NCBI GenBank assembly: GCA_905331475.1
Contig: CAJNYU010002703.1
Span: 1 to 64,000, forward strand
DNA: 64,000 nucleotides
Direction: 5' to 3'
Source of the DNA: Rotaria socialis
Taxonomy: Eukaryota; Rotifera; Eurotatoria; Philodinida; Philodinidae
Under the pieces are notes generated by a model. That model saw only the letters and a program-made list of their open reading frames with translations, was not told the DNA's origin and ran no database searches. Shown here piece after piece: positions 1 through 9,717 of this stretch. The stretch's first letter is position 1. Each line of letters opens with the position of its first letter. Made by a program: the position numbers and the translations under genes.

Positions 1-334
1 AACAAAAATATGCAGAAGAAAATAAACAACTAGATAAATAATGAAAGGGGCCTTATAATTATGTTATAGCATGTTTTTCTTTCTAACCATTTTTACACAT
101 GTCGAAAAGAAGAGAAAACGCAGTAATCACATCTTATTATATCATGTGTATGTATGTGTTGAATGAACGTATCAAATCAATAGCTATAGGCTCACTTGTA
201 AAATAGAAACCTATTTTTTCTGCATTCAGTATAGGGGGGGCTTATAATTATGTTACACCCTGTATATTAAAGTATTTCTTTGAATCTTATCCATCAATAT
301 TTCAGATTTAAAAATAAATAAATTTAATCAACAA

Positions 335-1110
335 ATGGAACGAACAGAAATAAATGCAGGTTCAACAGAGGGTGAACCAGCTGTTCGTGATCATAATGGT
401 ACAATTACTGTTAGTAATGATGATCCTGCGATTGTTAATAATAATGAATTGGTTATTCTCGGTACAAATAAAAAAAAAATAATAATAATAATAATAACAA
501 ATCACGTATTTCTGATACCAATGAACCAGTGATTATTGGTAATAGATTTAAAAATTTAAAAAACAATCTTCCTATTTTCAGAAAAAGGTGTTAAAGGTAC
601 GGTTGTTACTGTAAACCGAATAAAACATTATTCATTTATCAAACGGTAAAAATTAACTAGCCTTTATGTTTCATATTTTATTTTTTTTCGTATATTTCAT
701 GTATTATTTAGTAAAGACAAAATACAATCTCAGGATATATTTGCTCGTGAAGCATCAATTATAAATGAATCAAATCAAAGGAAATTTTTTATATCCGATA
801 CGTGTAAATTTGATTTAATAAAAAGTAAGTTATTTTACTTTAATCATAAAATAAATAATACGTCGTTGGTCTCTAGCACAACGTGGTCTAGAAGCTGTCA
901 ATATAAACATCATTGAACGAAATATAAACAGCATATCAAAGTTACCTAAAATTCCTAAAAAAAAAGAAAACGAGGAAACACAAATTTCAACAGAATTTTT
1001 TAAACAAACAATGTATGATACTTAATCTAGCTTTTTTATTTAATCTAAATTAAACTATATTTCCTTTTAGTACGGAATTATTCCGTGAAGCCTTAAACAA
1101 GAAAAAATAG
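335..1110 (+). CDS. Divergent cold-shock-domain (Y-box-like) protein
   Basis: Five exons give one open frame: 335-461, 582-645, 712-824, 877-1012 and 1071-1110, 480 nt in all (159 aa). All introns are GT-AG and three of the four are 52-66 bp. The residues after the first junction (EKGVKGTVVTV, then YSFIKR, DIFAREA, RGLEAVNI) follow the order of a Y-box cold-shock domain (GTVKWFN, YGFI, VFVH, KGAEAANV). Such domains bind single-stranded nucleic acid and act in mRNA handling. The RNP motifs are degenerate (YSFI for YGFI, IFAR for VFVH), so binding may be altered. The N-terminal region is Asn/Asp-rich. An alternative exon 1 running to 538 through an A-tract and an AAT microsatellite also looks coding but would need a one-base frameshift. 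A TTTCAG acceptor lies just before the start at 305, compatible with a spliced or trans-spliced leader. The family call is by motif order only. Confidence 0.55.
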
Positions 1111-2338
1111 GTCAACATCACTTATATTCGTCATTTGATTTTAAAAAAACATTTATTTTACATACATTAATCACTAATGAAAAAAAAATTCTAAAATAAC
1201 ATGTTTTAATAAACAAGAAATTGTTTATATAGAACATCTCTTGTATTAAACAAATAAAACATTTTTTTTCTTATAAATACCTACTTAATACCATCATTTA
1301 GATTTCTTTAAAACCACTAAATAATTTCTCAATCATTAATATAACACCTATATTTCAATCATTTGTTCTTTTTTTAAAATTCATATTTAATTCGCATATT
1401 GAACTAAGTAAAAGACAATCTATAAAATGAAATTAAATGATAATTCAATCTGATATATATTTCCATTTCTAAATAAAACTGTTTGCGTTATGAAAATCAC
1501 ACTCATTATTAAATAATAAACTTATATTTGCATCAATGGTGTATTAATATCCATTACATATCCTCTCTCATCTATATATATCTCAAAGATTTTCAACAGA
1601 ATTAGAATTTCTTCGCATCACATTTCGCACATGTGCTCTTCTCATCTGCCATCTATTTCATCTTAAATTATTTTATTTCACGTTTTAGATTTTAATTATC
1701 ATAATTATTTTCAAACAGTTAAAACAAATATAAATTGAATTTTTTTCACATAATTAATAAGAACATCAATTTCATTTTTCATTCAAACAACTAAAAAAAT
1801 ATAAATTAAATTTTTATTTAAGGAAGGTTGTCACTTTTTTGACTTTCTAAAGTTTCTTACTTAGTATCGAGTATCTTCACCTAGTTTTAACGAAAATTTA
1901 ACTCGAAAGAAAATTTTCTACTATTTATCTCAACAAGTTCAGAGATATACACGTTTTTTTCTCACTAAGTACAAGCCGTACTTGGTGCATATATATGTGT
2001 TTAAATTGAATGAGAAGCTGTGATTATTTAAGTTTTTAACGGCTAAGTTAATCGCATCTTATTTCATTATCTACAGTTCAAAAAAGGTCAGTCGCATCAA
2101 AAGTAAAATCACGAAAAGAAGCCTACAAACGGAAATTAGCTATTTTAATTTATTCATTCGAACAAATCAGTAGATTTATTGTTTCACTTTATTACTTATA
2201 ATAGCAATCGGTAGATCTACTATTTAGAATTGTCAATTCGAAAAGATTAATGGATTTGTTCTCATCATTTAAGAGAACAAATAGTATATTTATTATTCAA
2301 CTTGTTAAACTTGTAGGTTTTTGAACTAGTTTAAAAAA
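1111..2338. other. AT-rich gap leading into the Helitron
   Basis: No gene is seen. The stretch is rich in A/T runs and TATA words. Its only clear structure is the hairpin at 1963-1987. The 5' end of the Helitron must lie somewhere between here and the start codon at 2339. Confidence 0.6.
1963..1987. repeat. Hairpin, candidate 5' structure of the Helitron
   Basis: CACTAAGTAC and GTACTTGGTG pair over 10 bp (one T-G wobble) around a 5-base loop. Helentron-type elements carry short inverted repeats near the 5' end, and this is the only strong candidate upstream of the transposase. The assignment is inference. Confidence 0.3.
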
Positions 2339-5169
2339 ATGCCGAAGGTAAAAAGAAGATCTGTATCTCAAAGAAATGCCGAAATGGCAAAGATAATGAG
2401 AGAAAGAAGAACGGATGATGAGTTTCGCTTGTCTGGCAATAGAAAACGAGCAAATTCTCTTAAAATCGAACGAGAAAATGATGAATTTAAGTTTCAAGAA
2501 AATAAAAGAAGAGCTGAAGCTCTCAAGAATGAAAGATTGAATGATGAATTCAGATTGCAAGAAAATAAAAGACGAGCCGAAGCTCTGAAAATTGCACGAC
2601 AGGATGAGGAATTCAAAGAAGAAGAGAGAAGAAGAAATGCACTAAGAATGCACAATAGTAGAGATAAATACAAAAATAATTTTGATATCATAAAATTAAA
2701 TTATGAGTCAAAAATAAAAGAGGGTCCAACTCATATTTGCAGTTGTTGTGGTGGTCTCTGGTTTGAGTCTTCAATCAGAGAATTCACAATTGAGATGTTA
2801 GCAAACAAAGGATTAAAAAAAGATTTTATTGACAGTTTTTTATCTCAAAAATACAACCATTAAATTATGTGTCACTTGTAGAAAGGACATCATGCTGAAT
2901 AAAGTACCTAATCTTTGTCTATCTAATGGTTTAGCATTCTATGAAGTACCGGATTGCTTGAAAATCTTGACTGAATTAGAAGAAAGATTAATATCACCAA
3001 GAATTCCTTTTATGGTGATTCGAACGTTAGGCTTCTGTAAACAGTTTGGTCTCAAAGGTAATCTGGTCAATGTTCCGATGAATGTTGACACAAATGTTTC
3101 GGTCTTACCGAGAAAGTTTAGAGATACCCATACAATCCAACTAAAACTCATGAGACAAATGAAAAATAAAAACGCCTTTATGTATGAAACAATTCGACCA
3201 AAAGTTGTACATACAGCTGTTAAATATCTTGTCGGACAGGAACTATATAAAGGCGAAGGTATCATTATATCCGATGATTGGTTGAATGAGTATTCTAGTG
3301 AACGAGAAAATTTCATTGTTAAAGATGAAGATAAAAAAATTGATGCGAATGAAAACATGAAGGAATCAGAATTTGATGATAATGATGCCAATTGGAATGA
3401 ATCCGATGATAAACCAATCAATCCAGCAGCTACCGAAACATTATTAAATGATGAGATTGAAGATCAGAATGATATCGGTATTAAATTTGCTCCAGCAGAG
3501 AATAATAGACCAATATCAATATTGATGGATATGAAAGTTGATGAATTAACATTTCCAAAAATTTACTGTGGTAAACAAAGAAAAATCAAAGAAAATGTTA
3601 GATTGACTTACGCTAAAATTGCTAAGTCAGAATTAAGAATGTTCGATCGAAGATGTGGTAGAATATCGAAACTATTTTTTACCTATAAGAAATTGCAAAC
3701 GAGAAAGTTTTCAGATGCTATTTCAATAACTCTAAGAAAAACAAAAAATGTAACTGTTGCACAAATGCTCAAGCGAGATTATGTCAATGGATTAATACAT
3801 AATGATGACGCTTTCACATTCTTGAGATGTGATCGATCATCACCAGCATTCTGGGAACTGAAAAAAAAGGAACTTATGGCCATGAACAGGCAATTAGGTT
3901 GTGCTACAATCTTTTTGACTTTATCAGCAGCAGAAGCAAAGTGGTCAGAACTTATTGTAATATTGACTAACGTGTTGGGAAATAAAGTCATAACATTAGA
4001 AGAAGCAGAGAATATGAACTACGAAAAGAAGTGTGATTTGATAAGAAAAGATCCTGTAACATGTGTTCGTTATTTTGAACATAGAGTAAAATGTTTATGG
4101 GAAATATTATCAGCTCCTTCTGGTCCATTTCAAGGCTACGAACTAGAAGACAAATATGTCAGAATTGAATTTCAAGCTCGTGGTTCACCACATGTTCATG
4201 CCTTGATATGGTTAAAAAATGCTCCAAAATACGACAAAAATAAACCTGAATCAATTAAAGAATGTATAAAATTTATTGATAAACTGACTTCAGTTAGTTC
4301 GAAACCAACACAATTTTCTGAAGAACTTATAAGTTTGCAACGTCATAAACATTCACATACCTGTAAAAAATATGTGAACGGTTGTATTAAATGTCGCTTT
4401 GGTATTCCATATTTTCCGATGAGAGAAACTATGATTTTGGAACCATTTAGTGAGGACGAAAAGTTAACTAAAAAAGAACGTGAAGAAATAAGTAAAAAGA
4501 AGGAGAACGTAATGAAAGAACTTGAAAAAATATCAAAAGATATCGATAATTCATTACCTTTTGATGAATTCTTGGAACATATTAATATAAATGAAAAAGA
4601 ATATATTAAAATGATCCGAGCTGACTTAAAAAAAGCAAAGGTCTTCTTAAAACGTGCTCCAAATGAAATCTGAATCAATGCATACAATCCACAAATAATG
4701 TCATTACACAGAGCAAATATGGACATTCAGTTCATTCTTGATCCTTATGCATGCTTAAAGTACTGTGTTGAATACATCAATAAATCTGAAAATGGCATGT
4801 CTAAACTTCTACGAGAAGCATTGAACGAGTTAAAAAAAGGCAATAACACAGTCAGAGAACGTCTTAGAGTTATTGCAAATAAATTTTTGAATTGAAGTGA
4901 AATTTCTGCACAAGAAGCTGTTTATCATATTTTAAGTATTCCACTTTCCATCAGTAGCAGAAGTACTGTTTTTATTAATACAAACAGACCTGAAAATAGA
5001 ATTTCTATGCTCAAATCAGATGAAATTCTTCAAAATTTGGAGCCTGATTCAAAAGATGTGTTTGTTGAGGGCTTGATTGAGATGTATGTTAATAGACCTG
5101 ACGAAATGAAAAATGTTTGTCTGGCTGATTTTGCTTCGATGTATAATATTTCAAAGAAAAAAAGCAGAT
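2339..5169 (+). pseudogene. Helitron Rep (HUH/Y2) N-terminal half, broken
   Basis: This half nicks and joins single-stranded DNA during rolling-circle transposition. Frame 2 (2339-2863) encodes repeated charged segments built on a REND/NDEFR-like word and a CSCCGGLWF motif. The frame then shifts near 2850 into 2829-4673, where CVTCRKD continues the cysteine cluster. The Rep domain shows FLTLSAAEAKW and the HUH motif GSPHVHALIWL (about 4180). A TGA at 4671-4673 stands where the family has Trp in NEIWIN. Beyond it come DIQFILDPYA and the two-tyrosine motif YCVEYINK (about 4756). A second TGA at 4893-4895 precedes SEISAQEAVYHILSIPLS, which stays in frame to 5169. A last frame change near 5160, in an A-rich run, leads into the helicase frame. 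Introns do not explain the stops, because protein similarity runs straight across them. Confidence 0.8.
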
Positions 5170-8100
5170 AATGATCGAATTATGAAAAATTCTGATGACG
5201 AAGATATCACCGAAAATGAAAGTGATAATAAAACTGCTCCTATGAAAATGAAAGATGGTAAGGGTTGGATTAAAAAAAGAACAAAGAAAAAAATCATAAG
5301 ATACAGATACTTTAAACTACATCAAGATCCTGAAAACTATTATAGAGAGCAGCTAATACTATTTCTACCATGGACTAATGAAGAAGAAAATCTTATTCAT
5401 ATAAACCATGAAGAGAGATTTGAATTGTATAAAGATATAATTCAACAAAAAAGATCTGAATATATTCATCGTGAAGCTAATGAATTCGAACAAGCTTCAG
5501 AAGAACATATGGAAAAAAAAGAAGATGAAGATGATATTGATGATACAAATATTGAATACGATCAAGATAAAAATGAATTTCTCATTTATGAAATAGGAAA
5601 TACTGGAGGTGATATTTTTGTTGAAATGGGAATAAATACTCGAACTGAAAAAGTCGAACACTTTAATGTTCCCAAAATAATACCAGACACAGAATATCAA
5701 CAAATGATGAGAAATCTTAATAATAATCAAAGGAAATATACTCTAAACGTAATGAATTTGATTAAAAATGGTGAAAATCAATTTTTTCATTTCATCAATG
5801 GAGGTGCAGGTGTTGGCAAAAGCACTCTAATCAAAGCAGTGTATCAATCAATACTAAGATTTTATAATTCACTTCCAGGATATTATCCAGATAGTATTCG
5901 GGCTGCACTATGTGCACCAACTGGCAAAGCAGCGGCATTAATTGATGGAATGACTTTGCATTCATTTTTAAGTTTACCAATAAATCAATGCAAACATAAG
6001 CTTGTTCAACTAAATAGCGATGTTTCGAATAGAATTGGAGTCAAACTAAAAGACTTACAATTATTAATAATAGACGAAATATCAATGGTTGGTTTTACAA
6101 TGTTTCAACAAGTCGATGCACGTTTGCAGCAAATAATGAGAACAAAGAAACCATTTGGTGGAATATCAGTCATAGTTTCAGGCGATTTCAATCAATTAAG
6201 ACCAGTTGGTGATAAATACATATTCCAGTTTAATAATTCATATAATGCTTTAGCAGATAGTCCATTATGGTCATTATTTGAATTGTTTGAATTAACAGAA
6301 ATTATGAGACAAAAGGATGATAAGACTTTTGCCATTGCATTAAGTAGCATAGCTAAAGGAACAATGACAGATGAAGATATTCATCTGTTAAAGTCACGAA
6401 TTGTTTCAACTGAAAATTTGGAAACGATTGAAGATGCCATAAGGATATTCAGAAGCAATGCTGAAGTTGATGCATACAATACAAAAGTATTGGCTAATCT
6501 TAATACTGAAGGTGCAACTGCCAATGCATATGACTTTTGTATTGGTGATGGACTTGCATCATTAAAAGAAAAAGTGTTGAACAACGTAAAGAATCTCAAA
6601 ACAACTGAAACTTATGGCTTACCACTTAAAATCGATTTGAAAGTGGGCGCTAAGTATATGTTGACAGTCAATTCTGATACTGAAGATGGATTAGTCAATG
6701 GTGCTTGTGGAAATTTAGTAATGATTGATTACGGAAAACTTCAAAAAACTAATGAAATAGTACCATGTGGAATATGGATTAAATTCAATGAAGAAAAAAA
6801 TGGAAGAAAAGCTAGAGCCAATTTTCACAATGTAATGCGTAATAGAAATATTGATTCTAGTCTTACACCAATCAAACCAGTAATACGTCAAATAAATACG
6901 AAGTCAACAAACTTCAAAGTAGAACGGAAGCAGTTTCCAATAGTACCTTGTGAAGCTATGACCATATACAAAAGTCAAGGCGGTACTTACGAGAAGGTTG
7001 TTGTCAATTTGAAGAAGGGAATGACAGGATCTGAATTATATGTTGCTTGTAGTCGTGCAACAAAAGCAAGTGGTTTATACTTAATTGGAGACTTCGTTCC
7101 ACCAAAAACACCTGAACGTAATGATGCAGTGACGTTGATGTTCAAAACTATGAGATCCGAACGAATGCTGAAATTTTCGCTTGCATTTCCTGAAGAATCT
7201 GAAGAGAAAACATTTTCCATTATCTTTCATAATGTACAATCATTGAATAAGCATATTTCAGATGTTAAATTTGGCAAAACATTTTTGTCTTCTTCCATGA
7301 TAAGTCTTGTTGAAACATGGACAAAGCCAAGTGATAACTTAGAAATTGAAGGTTTTAAGATAGTTCACAGACGTGATTGTCATGATGTACGAAAACCATT
7401 CGGTCAAATCATTTATTTAAAAAATGATTTAAAATTCGAAAATATCACCGAAAGATATGAATATTCAGGCAAAGATCATATTGAATATTCTTCGATAAAA
7501 GTTGATGATATTTGTATAATTTCCGTTTATAATTCACCAAATTCATCATTCAATGTTCTAAGACGACATATGAATGAAGTTATAACTATTTCAAAAAGAT
7601 TTTCTGATAATATAATTGTCGTTGGTGATTTTAATATAAACTTGAAGATTAAAATCAATAACAAATCTATTGAATATACGAGATCATTTGGACTTAGTTT
7701 GAATAATACACTAAATAAAGATTCAACTAATGCAAAAACACAAATTGACTATTGTTTTACTAATATGAAAGACGTAAAGTCTGATTATTTTGAAAGTCTT
7801 ACAAGTTTTCACAAACCAATATGGATAAGAAAACATAAAGTTTTGAGTAAGTCTCATTTTCATGAAATTAAAAACATTCATACAAATGTAACTTCTAATA
7901 TCAATGATGAAGTTATGCTTGATGACCAATTTGACACGATGGATATCGACGACAAATTTGTTTTTGAAAGTCATGAAACAGTCGATAAGAATGAACAAAT
8001 TGACTTAGATATGTCCTTCCAATTAGAAGATCTCAAAGTGAATGATTCATTTGATACGATGGAAACTGAAGAAAAATATTTTCCCACAAACTATGAAATC

Positions 8101-8826
8101 ATTGATTCTGACTCAAGGAAGCTTCTTGATCATTTTCTCCTTCTACTTGAGTTTGATAATGCTGCAGGGACTACCCAAATTTCAAGTCAAGCTCGAAGAA
8201 TCGATGATTTAATTGAAAAGTCACCATTTATAACTGCGTATAACAAAGATCGATCTGTTAAAATCAGACCGAAAATAGAATATTCTGTTGAAGCATTTGA
8301 TGCATTTTACGCACGAACTCATACAACTGGAGATGGAAATTGCTTGTACAATTCTTTATCAATAATTAAAATTGGATCTGAAGAACTAACACACTCAATG
8401 AGATTATTGGCAGTCAATGTTATGATTAATAATAGTAATCATTTAAAAACCATTTGCCGTTTATTGAACTATTCATTTGAAGAACAGCTAAGGAGAACTG
8501 CCACAAACGAACAATGGGGTGGAGAAGTTCAAATTCATGCACTTTCTATAGCGTTACGTCAGCCAATTTATTCTTATGTTAAATTTTTCGATGATCCAAA
8601 ACGTGTACACTATATTCCATCTGATATCAGTACACAAGATTTGATTAACAGATTTGATGATGGAACTGCAGGAGGTCATCTCAAATATATTGGGTATAAG
8701 TCCGATATGAATAAATCAAGTTTATGTATTCACTTTACTGGTATTCATTACGATGCTCTCTTGCCATGTTCAAATAATCCCCATCAATTCATACCAAAAA
8801 ATGATATAATTGATATGAGTTTGTGA
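5113..8826 (+). CDS. Helitron Pif1 helicase - EEP endonuclease - OTU protease
   Basis: A 1237-codon open frame without interruption. The first dozen or so residues belong to another frame; the true continuation from Rep joins near 5160. The helicase shows GGAGVGKST (about residue 230), APTGKAA, LLIIDEISMV (about 317), SGDFNQLRPV (about 356), YKSQGG and YVACSRA, the motif series of Pif1/RecD-like helicases. An EEP nuclease domain follows from about residue 700: HNVQSLN, LVETW, YNSPN, VVGDFNIN (about 836) and QIDYCFT (about 878). The usual terminal SDH is SFH, so one catalytic Asp is replaced. The C-terminus is an OTU-like protease with GDGNCLYNSL (about 1073, Asp and Cys) and GIHYDALLP (about 1211, His). 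EEP is typical of Helentrons, and OTU domains are known from some animal Helitrons. The stop is followed by the 3' non-coding tail. Confidence 0.85.
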   Translation: MFVWLILLRCIIFQRKKADNDRIMKNSDDEDITENESDNKTAPMKMKDGKGWIKKRTKKKIIRYRYFKLHQDPENYYREQLILFLPWTNEEENLIHINHEERFELYKDIIQQKRSEYIHREANEFEQASEEHMEKKEDEDDIDDTNIEYDQDKNEFLIYEIGNTGGDIFVEMGINTRTEKVEHFNVPKIIPDTEYQQMMRNLNNNQRKYTLNVMNLIKNGENQFFHFINGGAGVGKSTLIKAVYQSILRFYNSLPGYYPDSIRAALCAPTGKAAALIDGMTLHSFLSLPINQCKHKLVQLNSDVSNRIGVKLKDLQLLIIDEISMVGFTMFQQVDARLQQIMRTKKPFGGISVIVSGDFNQLRPVGDKYIFQFNNSYNALADSPLWSLFELFELTEIMRQKDDKTFAIALSSIAKGTMTDEDIHLLKSRIVSTENLETIEDAIRIFRSNAEVDAYNTKVLANLNTEGATANAYDFCIGDGLASLKEKVLNNVKNLKTTETYGLPLKIDLKVGAKYMLTVNSDTEDGLVNGACGNLVMIDYGKLQKTNEIVPCGIWIKFNEEKNGRKARANFHNVMRNRNIDSSLTPIKPVIRQINTKSTNFKVERKQFPIVPCEAMTIYKSQGGTYEKVVVNLKKGMTGSELYVACSRATKASGLYLIGDFVPPKTPERNDAVTLMFKTMRSERMLKFSLAFPEESEEKTFSIIFHNVQSLNKHISDVKFGKTFLSSSMISLVETWTKPSDNLEIEGFKIVHRRDCHDVRKPFGQIIYLKNDLKFENITERYEYSGKDHIEYSSIKVDDICIISVYNSPNSSFNVLRRHMNEVITISKRFSDNIIVVGDFNINLKIKINNKSIEYTRSFGLSLNNTLNKDSTNAKTQIDYCFTNMKDVKSDYFESLTSFHKPIWIRKHKVLSKSHFHEIKNIHTNVTSNINDEVMLDDQFDTMDIDDKFVFESHETVDKNEQIDLDMSFQLEDLKVNDSFDTMETEEKYFPTNYEIIDSDSRKLLDHFLLLLEFDNAAGTTQISSQARRIDDLIEKSPFITAYNKDRSVKIRPKIEYSVEAFDAFYARTHTTGDGNCLYNSLSIIKIGSEELTHSMRLLAVNVMINNSNHLKTICRLLNYSFEEQLRRTATNEQWGGEVQIHALSIALRQPIYSYVKFFDDPKRVHYIPSDISTQDLINRFDDGTAGGHLKYIGYKSDMNKSSLCIHFTGIHYDALLPCSNNPHQFIPKNDIIDMSL

Positions 8827-9250
8827 AAAAGAAAAAAAGAACTAGATTTAATTTAAAAAATAAGTTATATTTATATAAACAAGTAAAGTCTCTGGAACTA
8901 ACTCCTCACCAGGTCCTATGGGACAAAAAGAGGGCATCCGCAGGGCCTAAGGGGCAGTTCCTTAGTGCGCTCAAGGATGATTTTTTTCGAACCATCAAAA
9001 CCAATCTGTCGTTAGGTACACTTTTTGAAGTACACATAACACTCGGATTTCAATCCGAGGTTTCCGCATTTATTTTTGATAAGAAACGCACTTCTTTCGC
9101 AGAAAAACGTTTCAAGGAAAAAATCTACTTAAACTTAAATTACTTTGTTTGTAATGATTTCTTAATTATGAAACATTATAAATTCACTAAACTTCTTCTG
9201 TATTTAGTAACAATGATCAATTTAAGTTTACATAAATGTAAATATTAATT
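8827..9250 (+). other. Helitron 3' tail and junction with host DNA
   Basis: This holds the 3' untranslated tail of the Helitron, its terminal module (9017-9068) and about 180 bp of AT-rich flank. An open frame from 8823 to 9248 crosses the presumed element end and is taken as non-coding. Confidence 0.5.
9017..9068 (+). repeat. Helitron 3' terminal module with hairpin
   Basis: A subterminal motif (CACTTTTTGAAGTACACA) is followed by a perfect 8-bp hairpin, CTCGGATT-TC-AATCCGAG (9042-9059), then GGTTTCCGCA and T-rich DNA. A closely similar copy lies in inverse orientation at 21399-21450, where the hairpin has one mismatch. Sharing between two otherwise different sequences marks this as an element end. 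Confidence 0.65.
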
Positions 9251-9717
9251 TTAGCAACGCTTAAATTTGACATAAACTTTAGTTTCTAAATAATCTTTAA
9301 CTGTAAAAAAAAGAAAATCTAAATGGCAAATGCCAATGTTTAGATTTGTGACTGAATGCAAACCAGGTCCGGAAGGACTCGTAATTCCCTGCATTGGCAT
9401 ACTCACTTAAGTCGAAAGTTCAAACATCTACACTAGGCATAAAGAAGTATAAGTAGTTTCGAAAAACGTGTCACAAATCCGCCTCATGATTTTGTTTACA
9501 TATTAAAAACCACTCAACGTGCGAATTACATTTTTAAACTTTAAATCTAAATAATGCACTTACCATAATTAACATGATCTTCTAGAAAATGTTCGCAATC
9601 ATGGAAAACTCGAATATTGTCCTTATTCACTTTCGTGAACATTTCATATTCAAATTTTTCATGTCGACATGAGCAAGTTCGGTTTTGGTTTTTGCACTTG
9701 TAATAAAATGATTCCAT
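9251..9717 (-). CDS. Small two-exon Cys/Lys-rich protein, unknown
   Basis: Exon 1 is 9717-9564 and exon 2 is 9300-9251, joined across a GT-AG intron of 263 bp in phase 1. The result is an uninterrupted 67-residue protein starting MESFYYKCKN, with a CSCRHEKFEYE segment and ending KVYVKFKRC. The donor (G/GTAAGT) and acceptor (TTTTACAG) are both strong, and the frame is kept exactly. The product is basic and has no signal peptide or membrane segment. No family is recognised. It lies just outside the Helitron 3' end on the opposite strand. The second reading frame of exon 1 is also open for about 40 residues, so the frame choice rests on the splice join. Confidence 0.4.
9316..9346. repeat. Hairpin inside the intron of the small gene
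   Basis: AATCTAAA-TGGCA-AA-TGCCA-ATG-TTTAGATT forms a 13-bp stem with a 3-base bulge, close to the acceptor of the minus-strand intron. Its role is unknown; it could be a folded intron element or a relic of a short inverted-repeat element. Confidence 0.5.

Larger units (their letters stand above)
1963..9068 (+). mobile_element. Autonomous Helentron-type Helitron, decayed
   Basis: A rolling-circle transposon of about 7 kb on the plus strand. The coding part (2339-8826) holds, in order, a Lys/Arg-rich coiled N-terminus with a CxxC-type cluster, a DUF6570-like region, the HUH Rep nuclease, a Pif1-family helicase, an endonuclease/exonuclease/phosphatase domain and an OTU-type cysteine protease. 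The 3' end is placed just after the hairpin at 9042-9059, because the same terminal module, followed by a T-rich target, is found in opposite orientation at 21399-21450. Helentrons are known to have a terminal 3' hairpin and subterminal inverted repeats. The 5' end is uncertain and is placed at the hairpin at 1963. At least four lesions in the Rep half mean this copy cannot make a full-length protein from one frame. Confidence 0.8.

Noticed and set aside
2297..4726. Several minus-strand frames
   Set aside because: Shadows of the Helitron Rep coding strand, rich in Ser/Leu/Phe as expected for antisense of AT-rich coding DNA.
8823..9248. 141-codon plus-strand open frame after the OTU domain
   Set aside because: It crosses the element's 3' terminal module and overlaps exon 2 of a better-supported minus-strand gene.
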